A stretch of DNA of 64,000 nucleotides from Adiantum capillus-veneris (taxonomy: Eukaryota > Streptophyta > Polypodiopsida > Polypodiales > Pteridaceae). Below are positions 63,630 to 64,000 of the stretch, piece after piece. A program made the position numbers and the translations under genes. The stretch covers positions 129,850,391 to 129,914,390 of the forward strand of contig CM043947.1 of the NCBI GenBank assembly GCA_014529385.2, written 5' to 3'. The notes under the pieces were generated by a model. That model was not told the DNA's origin. It worked only from the letters and a program-made list of their open reading frames with translations, and made no database searches. How positions within the stretch are numbered: the stretch's first letter is position 1; every line of letters starts with the position of its first letter.

Positions 63630-64000
63630 AAGCTTAGGATGTAAACAGAGAGGTGGATAATTAAAAAAAAACCTTGCTCCAATTGCCTCTAGAGCAAGAA
63701 ATTTCAGTTAACTTTGGAGTCTAGTCAGAAAGAGAGGAAAAGATCGCTTTATTCCAATCCCACTCCTTTTCCCTTTCTTTGTGACGATCAATAAAAAGAA
63801 AAATCAAAACTGAAATATCTCTCAAACGGTGCAAAATTTGACTCTACATGTGAGACACAAAAATTTACAAATTGCCCCTTTCCTTCTTTCAAGTGGGCTA
63901 TTTTTCCAAAAACTTTCTATCAATTTTTTTCCTGATCGATGCTTTTTTGGTATGAAAGATGCCTCTTCTCTCATGCACAAAAAAAACCTATTCTTTTTAC

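Overview
The window reads as nuclear DNA of a land plant with a large, repeat-rich genome, more likely a seed-free plant or gymnosperm than a typical angiosperm (inference). It carries the last eight coding exons of a SAC9-type phosphoinositide phosphatase gene, a plant L1 LINE with an RRM/zinc-knuckle ORF1, and Ty1/copia elements primed by initiator-Met tRNA. Plant telo-boxes are present, there are dozens of (GA)n/(CT)n tracts, and one SAC9 intron is 15.7 kb. I cannot name the species.

Layout. 1-9859 is probably an upstream SAC9 intron. It holds an LTR end (1-200) and a head-to-tail stack of minus-strand LINE copies separated by (GA)n: A1, A2, the ORF1-only element B, and near-full-length A3. 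9860-30055 (+) is the SAC9 3' half, 917 codons in eight phase-0 exons. Intron 3 (10910-26655) is swollen by LINE A4, a plus-strand L1, a GC-rich fragment with CGCG palindromes, and LINE copies A5 and A6. Intron 7 holds A7, a 186-bp LINE tail on the plus strand. 30056-36126 is mostly non-coding.

36127-46031 is a decayed tandem array, read on the minus strand, of the 3' end of an unrecognised single-pass membrane-protein gene. It has been broken by LINE tail A8, a truncated copia with its 3' LTR (37944-39354) and a nearly complete copia element (39678-44844). 46870-55380 is microsatellite-rich, with no gene that I can support. 55386-61235 is a second copia of the same family on the minus strand, with an exact 5-bp target duplication, and itself interrupted by a 717-bp solo LTR. 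61690-63590 holds a broken MULE-like transposase gene (+).

The most interesting system is the LINE family called A here. All seven 3' ends that I can see abut GA/TC microsatellite, always with TC on the LINE sense strand, and one insertion has paralogous empty sites that are plain (GA)n. Its 3' UTR carries a stem-loop shared with family B. ORF1 and ORF2 lie in the same frame, separated by a single TGA followed by CGG, with no in-frame ATG before the endonuclease motif. This suggests a microsatellite-targeting LINE that may express ORF2 by stop-codon readthrough, and that accumulates in stacks because each insertion keeps its target on both sides.
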